A program made the translations under genes and the position numbers. From Tamlana sp038148895 (GTDB lineage Bacteria > Bacteroidota > Bacteroidia > Flavobacteriales > Flavobacteriaceae), in assembly GCA_038148895.1 (NCBI GenBank), contig JBBVGQ010000008.1: a stretch of 64,000 nt of DNA; one strand, 5' to 3'. Below are positions 54,517 to 63,806 of this stretch, one piece after another. How positions within the stretch are numbered: position 1 is the first letter of the stretch; every line of letters begins with the position of its first letter. The notes under the pieces were generated by a model. It was not told where the DNA came from. It was given only the letters and a program-made list of their open reading frames with translations, and did not search any database.

Positions 54517-55212
54517 TTAAATATTATTTAAAGCGTCAACCAATTGGGTTTTTTTGTTTCTACTTAAAGGGATTTCGTAGGCACCGACTTCAACATTTTT
54601 ACTGTTAAATCTGTCAATTTTATCCAGATTAACAATGTACGATTTATGGATTCTTAAAAATTTGCCTTCTGGTAGTTCAGCTTCAAAAGATTTCATGGTA
54701 GATAAAACTACCAAGCTGTTTTCCTCTGTAACTAACTTTACATAATCACCCAAGGCTTCAATCCACTTAATATCCTTAATATAAACTTTACGTTTTTTCA
54801 GGTTACTCTTTACAAAAATGTGTTCACCTTCTTCTTCGTTAAAGTCTTGGGTCAACCTGTGTTGCTCAAGGGCTTTTTCTACAGAGGTGTTAAAACGTTC
54901 TTTTGTAATAGGTTTGTGCAAATAATCGGTAGCGTCGTAATTGAATGCTTTAAAAGCATATTCGGTTTTACCGGTTACAAAAATAATTTGGGGTTTGTTG
55001 TTCAATACGTCTAAAAGTTCAAATCCATTTAGCACTGGCATTTCAATGTCTAGAAAGATTAAATCAACTTGATGCGTATTTAAACCATTTTTAGTTTCTA
55101 AAGCACTACTGTACTCTGCTATTAAGTTAAGATTTGGGTGATTTTCAACTAACTTAACAATAGAGAGACGTTGTATTGCTGAATCGTCTACTACTACACA
55201 GTTTAAAGTCAT
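54517..55212 (-). CDS. LytTR-family response regulator
   Basis: 231 residues. Receiver domain 1-120 with acidic pair D9-D10, phosphoacceptor D55 (LIFLDIEMPVLNGF) and K100 (YLHKPIT). LytTR DNA-binding domain about 126-231 with KDIKWIEALGDYVKLVT and FLRIHKSYIVNLDKI. No sensor kinase nearby, so its partner (often a LytS-type histidine kinase) lies elsewhere. It is divergent from the rpsF operon and convergent with priA. Confidence 0.93.
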   Translation of the reverse strand: MTLNCVVVDDSAIQRLSIVKLVENHPNLNLIAEYSSALETKNGLNTHQVDLIFLDIEMPVLNGFELLDVLNNKPQIIFVTGKTEYAFKAFNYDATDYLHKPITKERFNTSVEKALEQHRLTQDFNEEEGEHIFVKSNLKKRKVYIKDIKWIEALGDYVKLVTEENSLVVLSTMKSFEAELPEGKFLRIHKSYIVNLDKIDRFNSKNVEVGAYEIPLSRNKKTQLVDALNNI

Positions 55213-55359
55213 AACATTTGTATTATTTCGGTTAAGATATCGACAATAGTACGAATAATTCGGTTAAAAACCAAAAAACATCGTTAAAATGCGCAATTTA
55301 ACATAATTTTAACATTTTAAACTTGATGTTTTTTACCTTTGAAATAGGGTGTGTTTTAG

Positions 55360-55390
55360 TTGTGTAATATATAGAATTTATTTATTTTTG
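55360..55390 (+). promoter_or_regulatory. Promoter of the rpsF-rpsR-rplI operon
   Basis: TTG (55360-55362), a 20-nt spacer, then TATTTTTG (55383-55390): a full match to the Bacteroidota promoter pattern. Transcription would start about 20-25 nt before rpsF, so no long leader regulator is apparent. Confidence 0.75.
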
Positions 55391-55421
55391 CAGCCAATTT
55401 TTAACAATTAAAACGATTTTT

Positions 55422-55760
55422 ATGAATCATTATGAAACTGTTTTCATCTTAAATCCCGTTTTATCTGAAGAACAGATAAAGGAAACAGTAAAGAAATACG
55501 AAGATTTTCTTGTTTCTAACGGCGCTAAGATGGTATCGAAAGAAGATTGGGGGCTTAAAAAATTAGCTTATCCAATCCAGAACAAGAAAAGTGGTTTTTA
55601 CCATTTATTTGAGTACACCGTTGCAGGTGATGTAATTAACGCTCTTGAATTGGAGTTTAGACGTGACGAGCGTTTTATGCGCTATTTAACCGTAGCTCTT
55701 GATAAGCACGCCATTGCTTGGGCAGAAAGAAGAAGAGAAAAACTTAAAGTAAAAGCTTAA
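55422..55760 (+). CDS. rpsF: 30S ribosomal protein S6
   Basis: 112 residues. MNHYETVFILNPVLSEEQIK at the start and GLKKLAYPIQNKKSGFYHLF (about 47-66) are the S6 pattern. Binds S18 on the 30S platform. First gene of the rpsF-rpsR-rplI operon, 2 nt before rpsR. Confidence 0.97.
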   Translation: MNHYETVFILNPVLSEEQIKETVKKYEDFLVSNGAKMVSKEDWGLKKLAYPIQNKKSGFYHLFEYTVAGDVINALELEFRRDERFMRYLTVALDKHAIAWAERRREKLKVKA

Positions 55761-55762
55761 TT

Positions 55763-56059
55763 ATGTCATCAATAGAACAACAATCAAAAGGAAAAAAAGA
55801 CGGAGAAATCAGGTATTTAACTCCGCTTAACATTGAAACTAATAAGCAAAAGAAATATTGTCGTTTCAAAAAATCTGGAATTAAATATGTTGATTATAAA
55901 GATCCAGATTTCTTATTAAAGTTTGTAAACGAGCAAGGTAAAATTTTACCACGTCGTTTAACAGGAACATCTTTAAAGTATCAAAGAAAAGTGTCTGTAG
56001 CTGTAAAAAGAGCGCGTCACTTGGCCTTGATGCCTTATGTAGCAGATTTATTAAAATAA
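55763..56059 (+). CDS. rpsR: 30S ribosomal protein S18
   Basis: 98 residues with an N-terminal extension of about 20 residues over E. coli S18. Core: KKYCRFKKSGIKYVDYKD (about 30-47), GKILPRRLTGTSLKYQRKV (about 58-76) and VKRARHLALMPYV. Partner of S6; the operon order S6-S18-L9 is standard. Confidence 0.97.
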   Translation: MSSIEQQSKGKKDGEIRYLTPLNIETNKQKKYCRFKKSGIKYVDYKDPDFLLKFVNEQGKILPRRLTGTSLKYQRKVSVAVKRARHLALMPYVADLLK

Positions 56060-56072
56060 AACAATCATAACA

Positions 56073-56534
56073 ATGGAACTTATATTAAAACAAGACGTTG
56101 AGAATTTAGGGTTTAAAGACGATGTTGTAACAGTTAAGAGCGGTTATGGTAGAAACTTTTTAATTCCTCAAGGGCATGCTATATTGGCAACGCCTTCTGC
56201 TAAAAAGGTATTGGCAGAAAACTTGAAACAAAGAGCTTTTAAAGACAAGAAATTAATAGAGGACGCTAATAAAACAGCAGAGGCTATTAAAGCGTTGGAA
56301 GTTAAAATTACTGCTAAAGCTACAGAAGGAGCTTCAGCTGGCGATAAATTATTTGGCTCGGTAACCAAAGCTGATTTGGTTGAGGCTTTTGAAAAGGAAG
56401 GTCACATCGTAGACAAAAAATTTGTTACCATTACAGGTGGAAACATCAAACGTTTGGGGCAGTACAATGCTGTTGTGCGTTTACATCGTGAAGTGGTTTT
56501 CGATTTTCCTTTTGAGGTTATAGCACAAGCTTAA
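56073..56534 (+). CDS. rplI: 50S ribosomal protein L9
   Basis: 153 residues. N-domain MELILKQDVENLGFKDDVVTV and VKSGYGRNFLIPQGHA (about 22-37), a long central helix rich in Ala/Lys (about 45-75), and the C-domain (GDKLFGSVTKADL near 90-102). Last gene of the operon, followed by a terminator. Confidence 0.97.
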   Translation: MELILKQDVENLGFKDDVVTVKSGYGRNFLIPQGHAILATPSAKKVLAENLKQRAFKDKKLIEDANKTAEAIKALEVKITAKATEGASAGDKLFGSVTKADLVEAFEKEGHIVDKKFVTITGGNIKRLGQYNAVVRLHREVVFDFPFEVIAQA

Positions 56535-56554
56535 TAACGCTTAAACAAAATAAT

Positions 56555-56582
56555 AAGCCTCAACAATGTTGAGGCTTTTTTT
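56555..56582 (+). terminator. Intrinsic terminator of the rpsF-rplI operon
   Basis: AAGCCTCAAC pairs perfectly with GTTGAGGCTT around AAT, followed by a seven-T run, 20 nt past the rplI stop and 15 nt before the next start. Confidence 0.93.
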
Positions 56583-56596
56583 ATGACATTTGTAAA

Positions 56597-57067
56597 ATGA
56601 AGTACAGAAGACTCACAAAAGAACAGTTTGAAGAACTGCACCAAGAATTCATTAATTTTTTGGCCACCCAATCCATCACGCACGACGAGTGGACCAACCT
56701 AAAAGCCAATAAGCCAGAATTGGCCGAAACCGAGTTGGACGTGTTCAGTGATTTAATTTGGGAAGGTGTTTTGAACCAGGCCGAATATTTGGAGCATTTT
56801 GCACCGCAGCATATGTATTTGTTTCATCTTGACGAAAAAAGCATGCATGCCATTGTCATTAATGTGAAAAATGAAGCAGTTGATATTACGACAAAGGAAG
56901 GTTACAATTGGCTGCGTGAAAATTTGATGGATGAACAAGTTGAGTTTTTGCAGGCAGATAAAGAATATACCGAGGACGAAAACCTAGATAAATTCAAAAT
57001 GATTGAGCAAGGTGCCGTTATTACCAAAGGTGAATTGTATGTGTATTTTGATAACTTGATAAATTAG
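56597..57067 (+). CDS. DUF6495-like flavobacterial protein
   Basis: 156 residues, acidic, no signal peptide or membrane helix, so cytosolic. The start MKYRRLTKEQFEELHQEFIN and a late EGYNWLRENLMDEQVEF match my memory of the DUF6495 family found across Flavobacteriaceae. Function unknown. Downstream of the rplI terminator; followed by two intergenic repeats before hisS. Confidence 0.78.
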   Translation: MKYRRLTKEQFEELHQEFINFLATQSITHDEWTNLKANKPELAETELDVFSDLIWEGVLNQAEYLEHFAPQHMYLFHLDEKSMHAIVINVKNEAVDITTKEGYNWLRENLMDEQVEFLQADKEYTEDENLDKFKMIEQGAVITKGELYVYFDNLIN

Positions 57068-57071
57068 ATTT

Positions 57072-57096
57072 GTCATTCCTGCCCAAGCCGGAATCT
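57072..57096 (+). repeat. Intergenic palindromic repeat (GTCATTCCTG type)
   Basis: GTCATTCCTGCCCAAGCCGG followed by AATCT: ATTCC and GGAAT arms around a GC-rich centre. It resembles the dispersed palindromes seen between genes in many bacteria. Single copy in the window. Confidence 0.6.
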
Positions 57097-57120
57097 TTTT
57101 CAAATTAATCTTTTATTTTT

Positions 57121-57170
57121 GTCAAACTGAGCCTTTCGACTGCGCTCAAGATAAACTCAAGTCGAAGTGC
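57121..57170 (+). repeat. Intergenic palindromic repeat (TTCGACTGCGCTC type)
   Basis: TTCGACT and AGTCGAA arms enclose GCGCTCAAG... The core GACTGCGCTCAA is related to the palindrome inside the glycosylase-like gene (34743-34764). An upstream ATG of the hisS frame (57173-57175 or 57167 region) sits at its end. Confidence 0.65.
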
Positions 57171-57202
57171 GATGGATAAAACCTAAAAACAATCACCACC
57201 AA

Positions 57203-58579
57203 ATGGCCCAAAAACCCAGCATCCCAAAAGGTACTCGAGATTTCAATCCGGATCAAGTAGCTAAACGAAACTATATTTTCAATACCATTCGTGGGGCTTT
57301 TGAAACCTTCGGGTTCCAACCTATTGAAACTCCAAGTTTTGAAAACTCAGAAACCTTAATGGGGAAATATGGGGATGAAGGGGATCGTTTGATTTTTAAG
57401 ATTTTGAATTCTGGGGATTATTTGTCGAAAGCAGATGAAAGCGCTTATAATGGAAAGGATTCAAATAAACTGACCGCTTCAATTTCCGAAAAGGCGCTCC
57501 GCTACGATTTAACCGTGCCCTTTGCGCGTTACGTGGTACAGCACCAAAACGAAATAGAGTTTCCGTTTAAGCGTTATCAAATACAACCTGTTTGGCGGGC
57601 CGATAGGCCACAAAAGGGTCGTTTTAGAGAGTTTTATCAATGTGATGCCGATGTGGTAGGTAGCGATTCACTTTGGCAAGAAGTGGAGTTTATTCAACTG
57701 TACGACACTGTTTTTTCAGATTTAAAACTGGATGGTGTTACCATAAAAATAAACAACCGTAAAATATTGTCTGGTATTGCTGAGGTTATTGGTGCTTCCG
57801 ATAAATTGATTGATTTTACGGTAGCTTTGGACAAACTTGACAAAATAGGTGAAGAGAAGGTAAAAGAAGAAATGTTGAGCAAAGGTATTTCAGAAGATGG
57901 GATTTCAAAATTGCAACCGCTATTCACCTTATCTGGTTCGTTTGAATCACAAATCGAAAGTTTAAAAAGCATTTTGGATACTTCGGAAGAAGGAAGAAAA
58001 GGTATTGATGAACTGGCTTTTATCAATAACGCCATTACTGAATTGGGTTTAACCACGGCCAAATTGCAATTGGATGTTACCTTGGCACGCGGACTAAACT
58101 ATTACACAGGTGCTATTTTTGAAGTGGCTGCGCCCAAAACCGTACAAATGGGTTCCATTGGTGGAGGTGGCCGTTACGACGATTTAACGGGCATTTTTGG
58201 TATGCCCAACATGAGTGGTGTGGGCATTAGCTTTGGTTTGGATAGAATTTATTTGGTTCTTGAAGAATTAGGCTTGTTCCCAGAAACCATTACTAAAAAT
58301 GTGGAGGTACTGTTTACTAACTTTGGTGATGAGGAAGCCTTATTTAGCTTAAAAGCCATTAAACAATTGCGCTTGCGCGGTATTAATGCCGAATTATATC
58401 CTGACGCAGCCAAAATGAAAAAACAAATGAACCACGCCAATAAACGTAATATTCCGTTTGTGGTTTTGGTGGGTGAAGAGGAAATGGCTTCAAACACCTA
58501 TACCCTTAAAAATATGCTGTCAACTTCTGGTGAACAGTTTAAGGTGTCGTTGGAAGAACTGATTTCAAAATTGAAGTAA
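57203..58579 (+). CDS. hisS: Histidyl-tRNA synthetase
   Basis: Charges tRNA-His. The start at ATG 57203 gives 458 residues opening MAQKPSIPKGTRDFNPDQ, where KGTRDF is the conserved beginning; the frame also extends to a start codon at 57167, but those 12 codons are encoded by repeat sequence and are rejected. Class II motif 2 region YQIQPVWRADRPQKGRFREFYQ (about 117-138), the HisA signature ARGLNYYTGAIFEV (about 296-309), GGGGRYDDLTG (about 320-330) and the C-terminal anticodon-binding domain are present. Followed by a terminator. Confidence 0.97.
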   Translation: MAQKPSIPKGTRDFNPDQVAKRNYIFNTIRGAFETFGFQPIETPSFENSETLMGKYGDEGDRLIFKILNSGDYLSKADESAYNGKDSNKLTASISEKALRYDLTVPFARYVVQHQNEIEFPFKRYQIQPVWRADRPQKGRFREFYQCDADVVGSDSLWQEVEFIQLYDTVFSDLKLDGVTIKINNRKILSGIAEVIGASDKLIDFTVALDKLDKIGEEKVKEEMLSKGISEDGISKLQPLFTLSGSFESQIESLKSILDTSEEGRKGIDELAFINNAITELGLTTAKLQLDVTLARGLNYYTGAIFEVAAPKTVQMGSIGGGGRYDDLTGIFGMPNMSGVGISFGLDRIYLVLEELGLFPETITKNVEVLFTNFGDEEALFSLKAIKQLRLRGINAELYPDAAKMKKQMNHANKRNIPFVVLVGEEEMASNTYTLKNMLSTSGEQFKVSLEELISKLK

Positions 58580-58593
58580 TTCTATTAAAATTT

Positions 58594-58627
58594 AAAAGCC
58601 CAGAGATTGTCTCTGGGCTTTCTTTTT
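58594..58627. terminator. Intrinsic terminator after hisS, probably bidirectional
   Basis: An 11-bp perfect stem AAGCCCAGAGA/TCTCTGGGCTT with a TTG loop. A T-rich run follows on the plus strand and A/T runs on the minus strand; the minus-strand M14 gene ends 26 nt further. Confidence 0.9.
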
Positions 58628-58652
58628 AAGAGTTAGTCACTCAGTTAAAAAT

Positions 58653-61600
58653 CTATTCTTTTATAAATCTTTTCATCATTTTGTCAGAGCCATCATTTAC
58701 TTCAATGTAATACATACCGGCTTCCAAATAGTCAACAATAATTTCTTGGTCTGTATCGCCAGTTTTTACAACTTGCCCAAGCATATTGACTATTTTATAA
58801 GACATGTTGGTGTTTCTCAAAGTTTTAATGTTCAAAATATCACCCTTTACTGGATTAGGATATACTTTAAGTTCATTTCTTTCAACAAAGTTTTCTGTGA
58901 TATCTAAAGTCGTATCTGTTTTTTCGGTTGGAGCTCGATAAACAGCAGGTGAACCAATTCCTATTCCTGTAATAATGACTTGGTCTATAAAAACTTGATC
59001 ATTGTTTCCAGAAGCGTCACATTGGAATCTGAAACCTGAATTTACGGCAAAATTATATTGCGTTGACGTTATAGTAACCGTTGCATTATAAAAAGTGTCG
59101 TTGTTAAAGTCTATACCTCTTACATAGGTGGCAACGGTATTCCAATTGGAACCATCAAAGAAGCGCACCCAGAAATCTTCATTGTTGTTCATGTTAAAGG
59201 CATAGAAATAAAAATCTATTTCAACTTGCTCATAAGGAGAAACATCAATATTGGACAAGGTCATTGATGATGAAACCCCAGAATTGTCTCTTATTCTTAT
59301 TGAGAAGCTACCTTCGTAAGAATTTGAAGTAGCTGTTCTTGCGCAATCACTTCCTCCATCTTCCCAATTATCCCATCCTGTTTCAAAATATCCTTCATGA
59401 AGAATAACATCTGTTGGTAGGCTAGTTATTATAACTATTCTTATTGCTTGCACGGCCGGATTTCCAGCAGCGTCGCTCACGTCATAGGTCACGACATAGG
59501 TTCCCGCAACGGCAGGGTTCACGGCATCCCCGCCGATTACGATGTTGCCCGAAATGTCGCCATCGATATTGTCGGTAGCGGTAGCGCCCTGTTCGTTGTA
59601 AGTATCGCCCACATTCAGGTTAATGGTTGCATTTCCAACCAAAGTAATAACGGGTGCAGTGGTGTCGGGAATCACGTTGACGGTTCTGGTCACCTGCACG
59701 NNNNNNNNNNNNNNNNNNNNNNNNNNNNNNNNNNNNNNNNNNNNNNNNNNNNNNNNNNNNNNNNNNNNNNNNNNNNNNNNNNNNNNNNNNNNNNNNNTCA
59801 CAACATCCCCGCCGATTACGATGTTGCCCGAAATGTCGCCATCGATATTGTCGGTAGCGGTAGCGCCCTGTTCGGTATAGGAATCGCCCACGTTCAGGTT
59901 GATGGTTGAATTGCCATTTAATGTAATTACTGGAGGTGTTGTGTCTTCTTCAACAGTTGTTAAATTAATATCATCAACGGCAATATCAGCTCTCCAAGTA
60001 CCACCAACAAATCTGTTAAAACGTAATTGTGCGCTTCCCCCAGCGTAACTGGTTAAATCAATATTTACCAATAACCATGCAGTACCTTGTTCCCCTGATT
60101 GGCTCCAAAGGCTGGTCCAAGTGCTGCCATCATCATTACTTATTTCAAGATCTAGGGTGCCCATGTCCGGATCGCCATACATATTGTATTGGAAACTAAA
60201 GTTAGCCCCACTAGCATTCGATAAATCAAAGCATGGGGAAGTTATAATTGCTCTTTTGTTTGGATACCCAGTGTTGTTTCCAGAGGCTTCAACATAAATA
60301 TAGAAAGATCCTTCTGCGGCTCCAGAAGGGCCTGTATTATTTGAAGGTGTTGTGCCAGAATTAACTAACCAATCCAAATCATCAGCTGCCGATTGAGACC
60401 AATTGCCAATAGAACCTTCAAAACCAAATGCATATGGATAGCCATTAATGCCTCCGGTACATCCTGGTAAGGCTTCAATAACATTTACAGTTCTGGTAAT
60501 TTCTGTAGCGGCATTTCCAGCAGCATCACTAACATTATAGGTTATCACATAAGACCCAATAGTGTTTGTGTCTACGGTTTGTCCAGCAATAACGATATTA
60601 GCGGAAATATCGCCATCTACATTGTCAAGTGCCGTGGCTCCTGCTTCAGTATAAGTTCCTCCCTGCACAACATCAACTGATGAAGCACCATTTAGAGTTA
60701 TAACTGGAGGTGTAGTATCTGGTCCTGCTGCTTCAATTATTACGGTGTAATCTTCAACTTCCCCATATTGAAATGTTTCACAAGCAGTTGGAATAGCATT
60801 ATATTGCATTGAAATACGCATTCTTGTGGAATTTTCAACTGCAGTACCCGGAACGGTAAAATTTCCACTGACCGAAGTGGAATTGGTTGGGGTTTGCGTA
60901 AATATTTGTTCTCCTGCATCATCAAAATCACCATCTCTATTATAATCAATCCAAACAGAATAAGCTTCATTATAAACTGTACCAGTCCAAGTGGGTGTGA
61001 TAGTGATGGTATATTGGGAAGCCTTTGTTAAGGTTGTGGAAATTGCCGTGAAATCTGAGTAAAACTGACCTGTAGAACTATTGTTAATAGTGTTTAGTTG
61101 AACCCTGCCAATGTATTCGTCATTTACATTTGTACTGCTAGAACTGCAATAATTCAATTGAAAATCTAGTGTAGTGAAGTTAATAGTTGACGAGTAGGCA
61201 GAATTATTTGCACCACAATTTGAGCGCACCTGCGCCTCATAGTCAGTTAGTAATGTAAGTCCTGTTAGGTCATGAGATGGTACTGTTAAACCAATAATAT
61301 CTGTCCAGTTTTGGGCACCTACAACGCGATATCTTAAATCATAAGTTGCAGACGGTATGTTATCCCAAGAAATAGTGGCTTCACTACTGGTTATGTTACT
61401 GTTAGCTAAGTTAGTTGGCACTGAAGTAACACAAGGCACTTGGATGCTGATGACTTTAAAATCATCAAAGATAAAACCATCAAAAGTGGTTGTTAAATCA
61501 TCTTCTCTATTGGTGCTATCGGTTTTAAACCTGAATCTAAATTGAACGTTATTTTGACCAAACAAAAAGCTATTTTCAGTATTGCTGATATAGATTTCTT

Positions 61601-63806
61601 CCATGACCCATTTATCCATGGTATCACCGTCGTACACCACATCTCCGTTAGTGGATTGGTGTGTTCCTGTGCTTTTGTTTAAATGATAGTTGGTTAAGGA
61701 AGTTGCTGCAGGCTTGTTGTAGTTTCCGCATAAAGCCGTCCAGCTACTGCCACCGTTGGTACTTGCTTCAAGTTGCACCAAATCAAAATTTCTTTCCAAA
61801 TCCCACTTCGCATAAAACTGCACAATAGCTTCTGGAGAGCTTGATAAATCTATATTCGTGTTTAAGGTTAGTGTTTTTGATTCGTTGTTTCCATAAGAAC
61901 CAGAAGGAGAGTCTGTTATAGCTGAAGAGCCAGAATAGGCATCTGTAGTTATACCCCAAGAGCCTCCAGAACTTGTCCAATTTGAAGTTCCAGTTACATC
62001 AGGATTGTCTTGGAACAAAATACTGGATTGGTAGTATTTTACATAATTGGCTTGATAAATAACAAAATCGTTGTTACTTAAAGTTACTTGGAATTCTATT
62101 TTGTCATTGGGTTGGATTCCTGAATCTAAAGTGTATGGAACTGTTAAATTACGTTGTTCTAATTTTGACCATCCAGATTGAACGGATGGCGAAGTCATTG
62201 AAATGATGTTAGATGAAACAGGGGTAACCGATAATGTGATGTTGTCATAAGTTTTTCCAACATATTCTACCCCAAAATTTAAGTTTCCTGAGATAGAAGA
62301 AATGTCGCTTGTATTTAAATCATGAAGTTTGGCAAATTTTCCCGAGTAAAGTACAGAAAGAAAATTCATTCGCATAGCCCTTTGAGCTATGGGTGTAATT
62401 AAAGAAGGAGATGGCCAAAAATCATCACCGTTTTCGGGCGCAATAGTTAATACATTCTTTCCTGAGCCGGAATCGGTTTGTCCCCCAGAGGAAACAGGAG
62501 GACCTCCTAACATCCAATCGTTTGTATCTCCATTGGCTTCATAAAGTGTATTCGGAGCAGAACCGTAAATATATCGATTATACTGGGTTAAATCATGGCA
62601 TAGTTTGGCGTATTCATCTTCTCTGCCAGAATCTGCAGCAGAAATACTTCCATTATATGATGAGGTTACGATAGAGTTTAAACCACCATGGTGATTAACT
62701 GCTATTTTAAAATCATGGCTCGTTACAAAGTCCTGTAGAATTTGGGTTTCGGGTTCAGAACCTGCAGATGGACCTCTATAAACGTTGCTGCTTGTAGTAG
62801 GAGACGATCCTGAATTGTCCCATCCCCAGTAATAATTGAAGTTTCTATTTAAATCAACTCCTCTAACATTATTACTTGAGCTCGAAGAGCCATTATCTGC
62901 AGTGCCAGGTCTTAGATTTTTTCTTTGTAATCCACCACCTGAAGGGGCAATAACTTCATTCCAGCGTAAACCGTCAGGATTTACAATGGGTACAAAGTAT
63001 AGTTCTTGGTTATCAACAACATTTTTAATGAATGGGTCGGTATTGTAGTTTTCTAAAATATACCACATAAAGTACATGACGTTCATTAAGCTATTAACCT
63101 CTCTGGAATGGGTCATACCAGTAATTAAAGTTTCTGGTTCGTTGGCTTCATCAATATCCGGGTTGTCTGAGATTCTTACGTAATAAACCGTTTGTCCTGG
63201 CCATGTAGTTCCTCCGGTTGAGTTGCCGTGTGTTGTTTGACCTGTTGAAGAAGCGTCCGACTTAACAGAAATTAAATTAGGGTACAAACTGCGCATCAAA
63301 TCCAGTTGGGCCAGTGTCTCGCTAACCGTTAAGCAACCACCCATACTTCCCAATTGAAAATTATTTGGGACTGCCCAATTAATTTCACCACACTCGTCGT
63401 GCTGTGCAGGGTTGCCTACAGCAATATTTTGCAGGCTTAAGCTTTTTTGTGCATAATCGCTTTGTCCCTTTTTAGGTTTACTTTTCAGGCTACTCAATTG
63501 GGCTTTTGCCAAAGGTAATTCTCTGGCATTTCGTTCAGCATAGTGCCTGGTTAGGTCGTCAATTATAACGGTATAATTAACGCCGTTTTTTTTAAGACTC
63601 AATAATTCGTCATTGCTTAGTTCAAGTTCAAGATTGTTGTTTACGAATTTGGGTCCACAGTTTAAATCTATTCCAGCCTGTTTAATTTTTAAAAGTAAAT
63701 TTTCGGAAGGATTAGAGATTGAAATTCTTTTTGCGCTTGATGTTTGTTGGGAAAAGACAAATAAAAAGTTAAAAAGAAAAAAGTTAATGAGGAACAACTT
63801 TTTCAT
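58653..63806 (-). CDS. T9SS-secreted M14 zinc carboxypeptidase with MAM, GEVED and HYR/DUF5011 repeats
   Basis: Signal peptide (1-20, ending FVFSQ). M14 peptidase domain about 145-480: zinc ligands H233 and E236 (MTHSREV) and a His of VNHHGG (372/373), substrate-binding N320-R321 (DLNRNF), and catalytic E458 (TIAPENGDDFW). Later parts by position: FN3 (about 61200-61430), GEVED (60730-61150), a DUF5011-like repeat (60480-60720), MAM-like (59950-60460), two further DUF5011-type repeats separated by N (59701-59797), a jelly-roll-like domain (58970-59430), and a type A T9SS sorting domain KVYPNPVKGDILNI (58655-58870). Continuous across the gap: 1717 residues as drawn, about 1706 if the gap is 64 bp. 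Secreted or surface peptidase; substrate unknown. Confidence 0.93.
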   Translation of the reverse strand: MKKLFLINFFLFNFLFVFSQQTSSAKRISISNPSENLLLKIKQAGIDLNCGPKFVNNNLELELSNDELLSLKKNGVNYTVIIDDLTRHYAERNARELPLAKAQLSSLKSKPKKGQSDYAQKSLSLQNIAVGNPAQHDECGEINWAVPNNFQLGSMGGCLTVSETLAQLDLMRSLYPNLISVKSDASSTGQTTHGNSTGGTTWPGQTVYYVRISDNPDIDEANEPETLITGMTHSREVNSLMNVMYFMWYILENYNTDPFIKNVVDNQELYFVPIVNPDGLRWNEVIAPSGGGLQRKNLRPGTADNGSSSSSNNVRGVDLNRNFNYYWGWDNSGSSPTTSSNVYRGPSAGSEPETQILQDFVTSHDFKIAVNHHGGLNSIVTSSYNGSISAADSGREDEYAKLCHDLTQYNRYIYGSAPNTLYEANGDTNDWMLGGPPVSSGGQTDSGSGKNVLTIAPENGDDFWPSPSLITPIAQRAMRMNFLSVLYSGKFAKLHDLNTSDISSISGNLNFGVEYVGKTYDNITLSVTPVSSNIISMTSPSVQSGWSKLEQRNLTVPYTLDSGIQPNDKIEFQVTLSNNDFVIYQANYVKYYQSSILFQDNPDVTGTSNWTSSGGSWGITTDAYSGSSAITDSPSGSYGNNESKTLTLNTNIDLSSSPEAIVQFYAKWDLERNFDLVQLEASTNGGSSWTALCGNYNKPAATSLTNYHLNKSTGTHQSTNGDVVYDGDTMDKWVMEEIYISNTENSFLFGQNNVQFRFRFKTDSTNREDDLTTTFDGFIFDDFKVISIQVPCVTSVPTNLANSNITSSEATISWDNIPSATYDLRYRVVGAQNWTDIIGLTVPSHDLTGLTLLTDYEAQVRSNCGANNSAYSSTINFTTLDFQLNYCSSSSTNVNDEYIGRVQLNTINNSSTGQFYSDFTAISTTLTKASQYTITITPTWTGTVYNEAYSVWIDYNRDGDFDDAGEQIFTQTPTNSTSVSGNFTVPGTAVENSTRMRISMQYNAIPTACETFQYGEVEDYTVIIEAAGPDTTPPVITLNGASSVDVVQGGTYTEAGATALDNVDGDISANIVIAGQTVDTNTIGSYVITYNVSDAAGNAATEITRTVNVIEALPGCTGGINGYPYAFGFEGSIGNWSQSAADDLDWLVNSGTTPSNNTGPSGAAEGSFYIYVEASGNNTGYPNKRAIITSPCFDLSNASGANFSFQYNMYGDPDMGTLDLEISNDDGSTWTSLWSQSGEQGTAWLLVNIDLTSYAGGSAQLRFNRFVGGTWRADIAVDDINLTTVEEDTTPPVITLNGNSTINLNVGDSYTEQGATATDNIDGDISGNIVIGGDVVXXXXXXXXXXXXXXXXXXXXXXXXXXXXXXXXXVQVTRTVNVIPDTTAPVITLVGNATINLNVGDTYNEQGATATDNIDGDISGNIVIGGDAVNPAVAGTYVVTYDVSDAAGNPAVQAIRIVIITSLPTDVILHEGYFETGWDNWEDGGSDCARTATSNSYEGSFSIRIRDNSGVSSSMTLSNIDVSPYEQVEIDFYFYAFNMNNNEDFWVRFFDGSNWNTVATYVRGIDFNNDTFYNATVTITSTQYNFAVNSGFRFQCDASGNNDQVFIDQVIITGIGIGSPAVYRAPTEKTDTTLDITENFVERNELKVYPNPVKGDILNIKTLRNTNMSYKIVNMLGQVVKTGDTDQEIIVDYLEAGMYYIEVNDGSDKMMKRFIKE
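59450..59940 (-). repeat. 246-bp HYR/DUF5011 direct repeats flanking an N gap
   Basis: A stretch starting at 59525 (catccccgccg) recurs from 59804 and is near-identical for about 70 bp, then similar. Each unit encodes 82 residues (DATDNIDGDISGNIVIGGD-type). The apparent offset of 279 includes 97 N; a true offset of 246 is implied by the protein repeat. Confidence 0.9.
59701..59797. other. Assembly gap (97 N) inside a repeat
   Basis: 97 undetermined bases. The 82-residue unit leaves 22 residues missing, i.e. 64 bp after subtracting the flanking partial codon bases; 64 and 97 share the same remainder mod 3, so the reading frame is preserved. Collapsed copies would add multiples of 246. Confidence 0.97.

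Noticed and set aside
55213..55421. S6:S18 autoregulatory leader before rpsF
   Set aside because: The promoter lies only about 30 nt before rpsF, leaving too little leader for the known S6:S18 binding structure.
57121..57170. Hairpin as a hisS T-box or riboswitch
   Set aside because: No T-box motif, no specifier loop and no terminator. The sequence is related to another dispersed palindrome.
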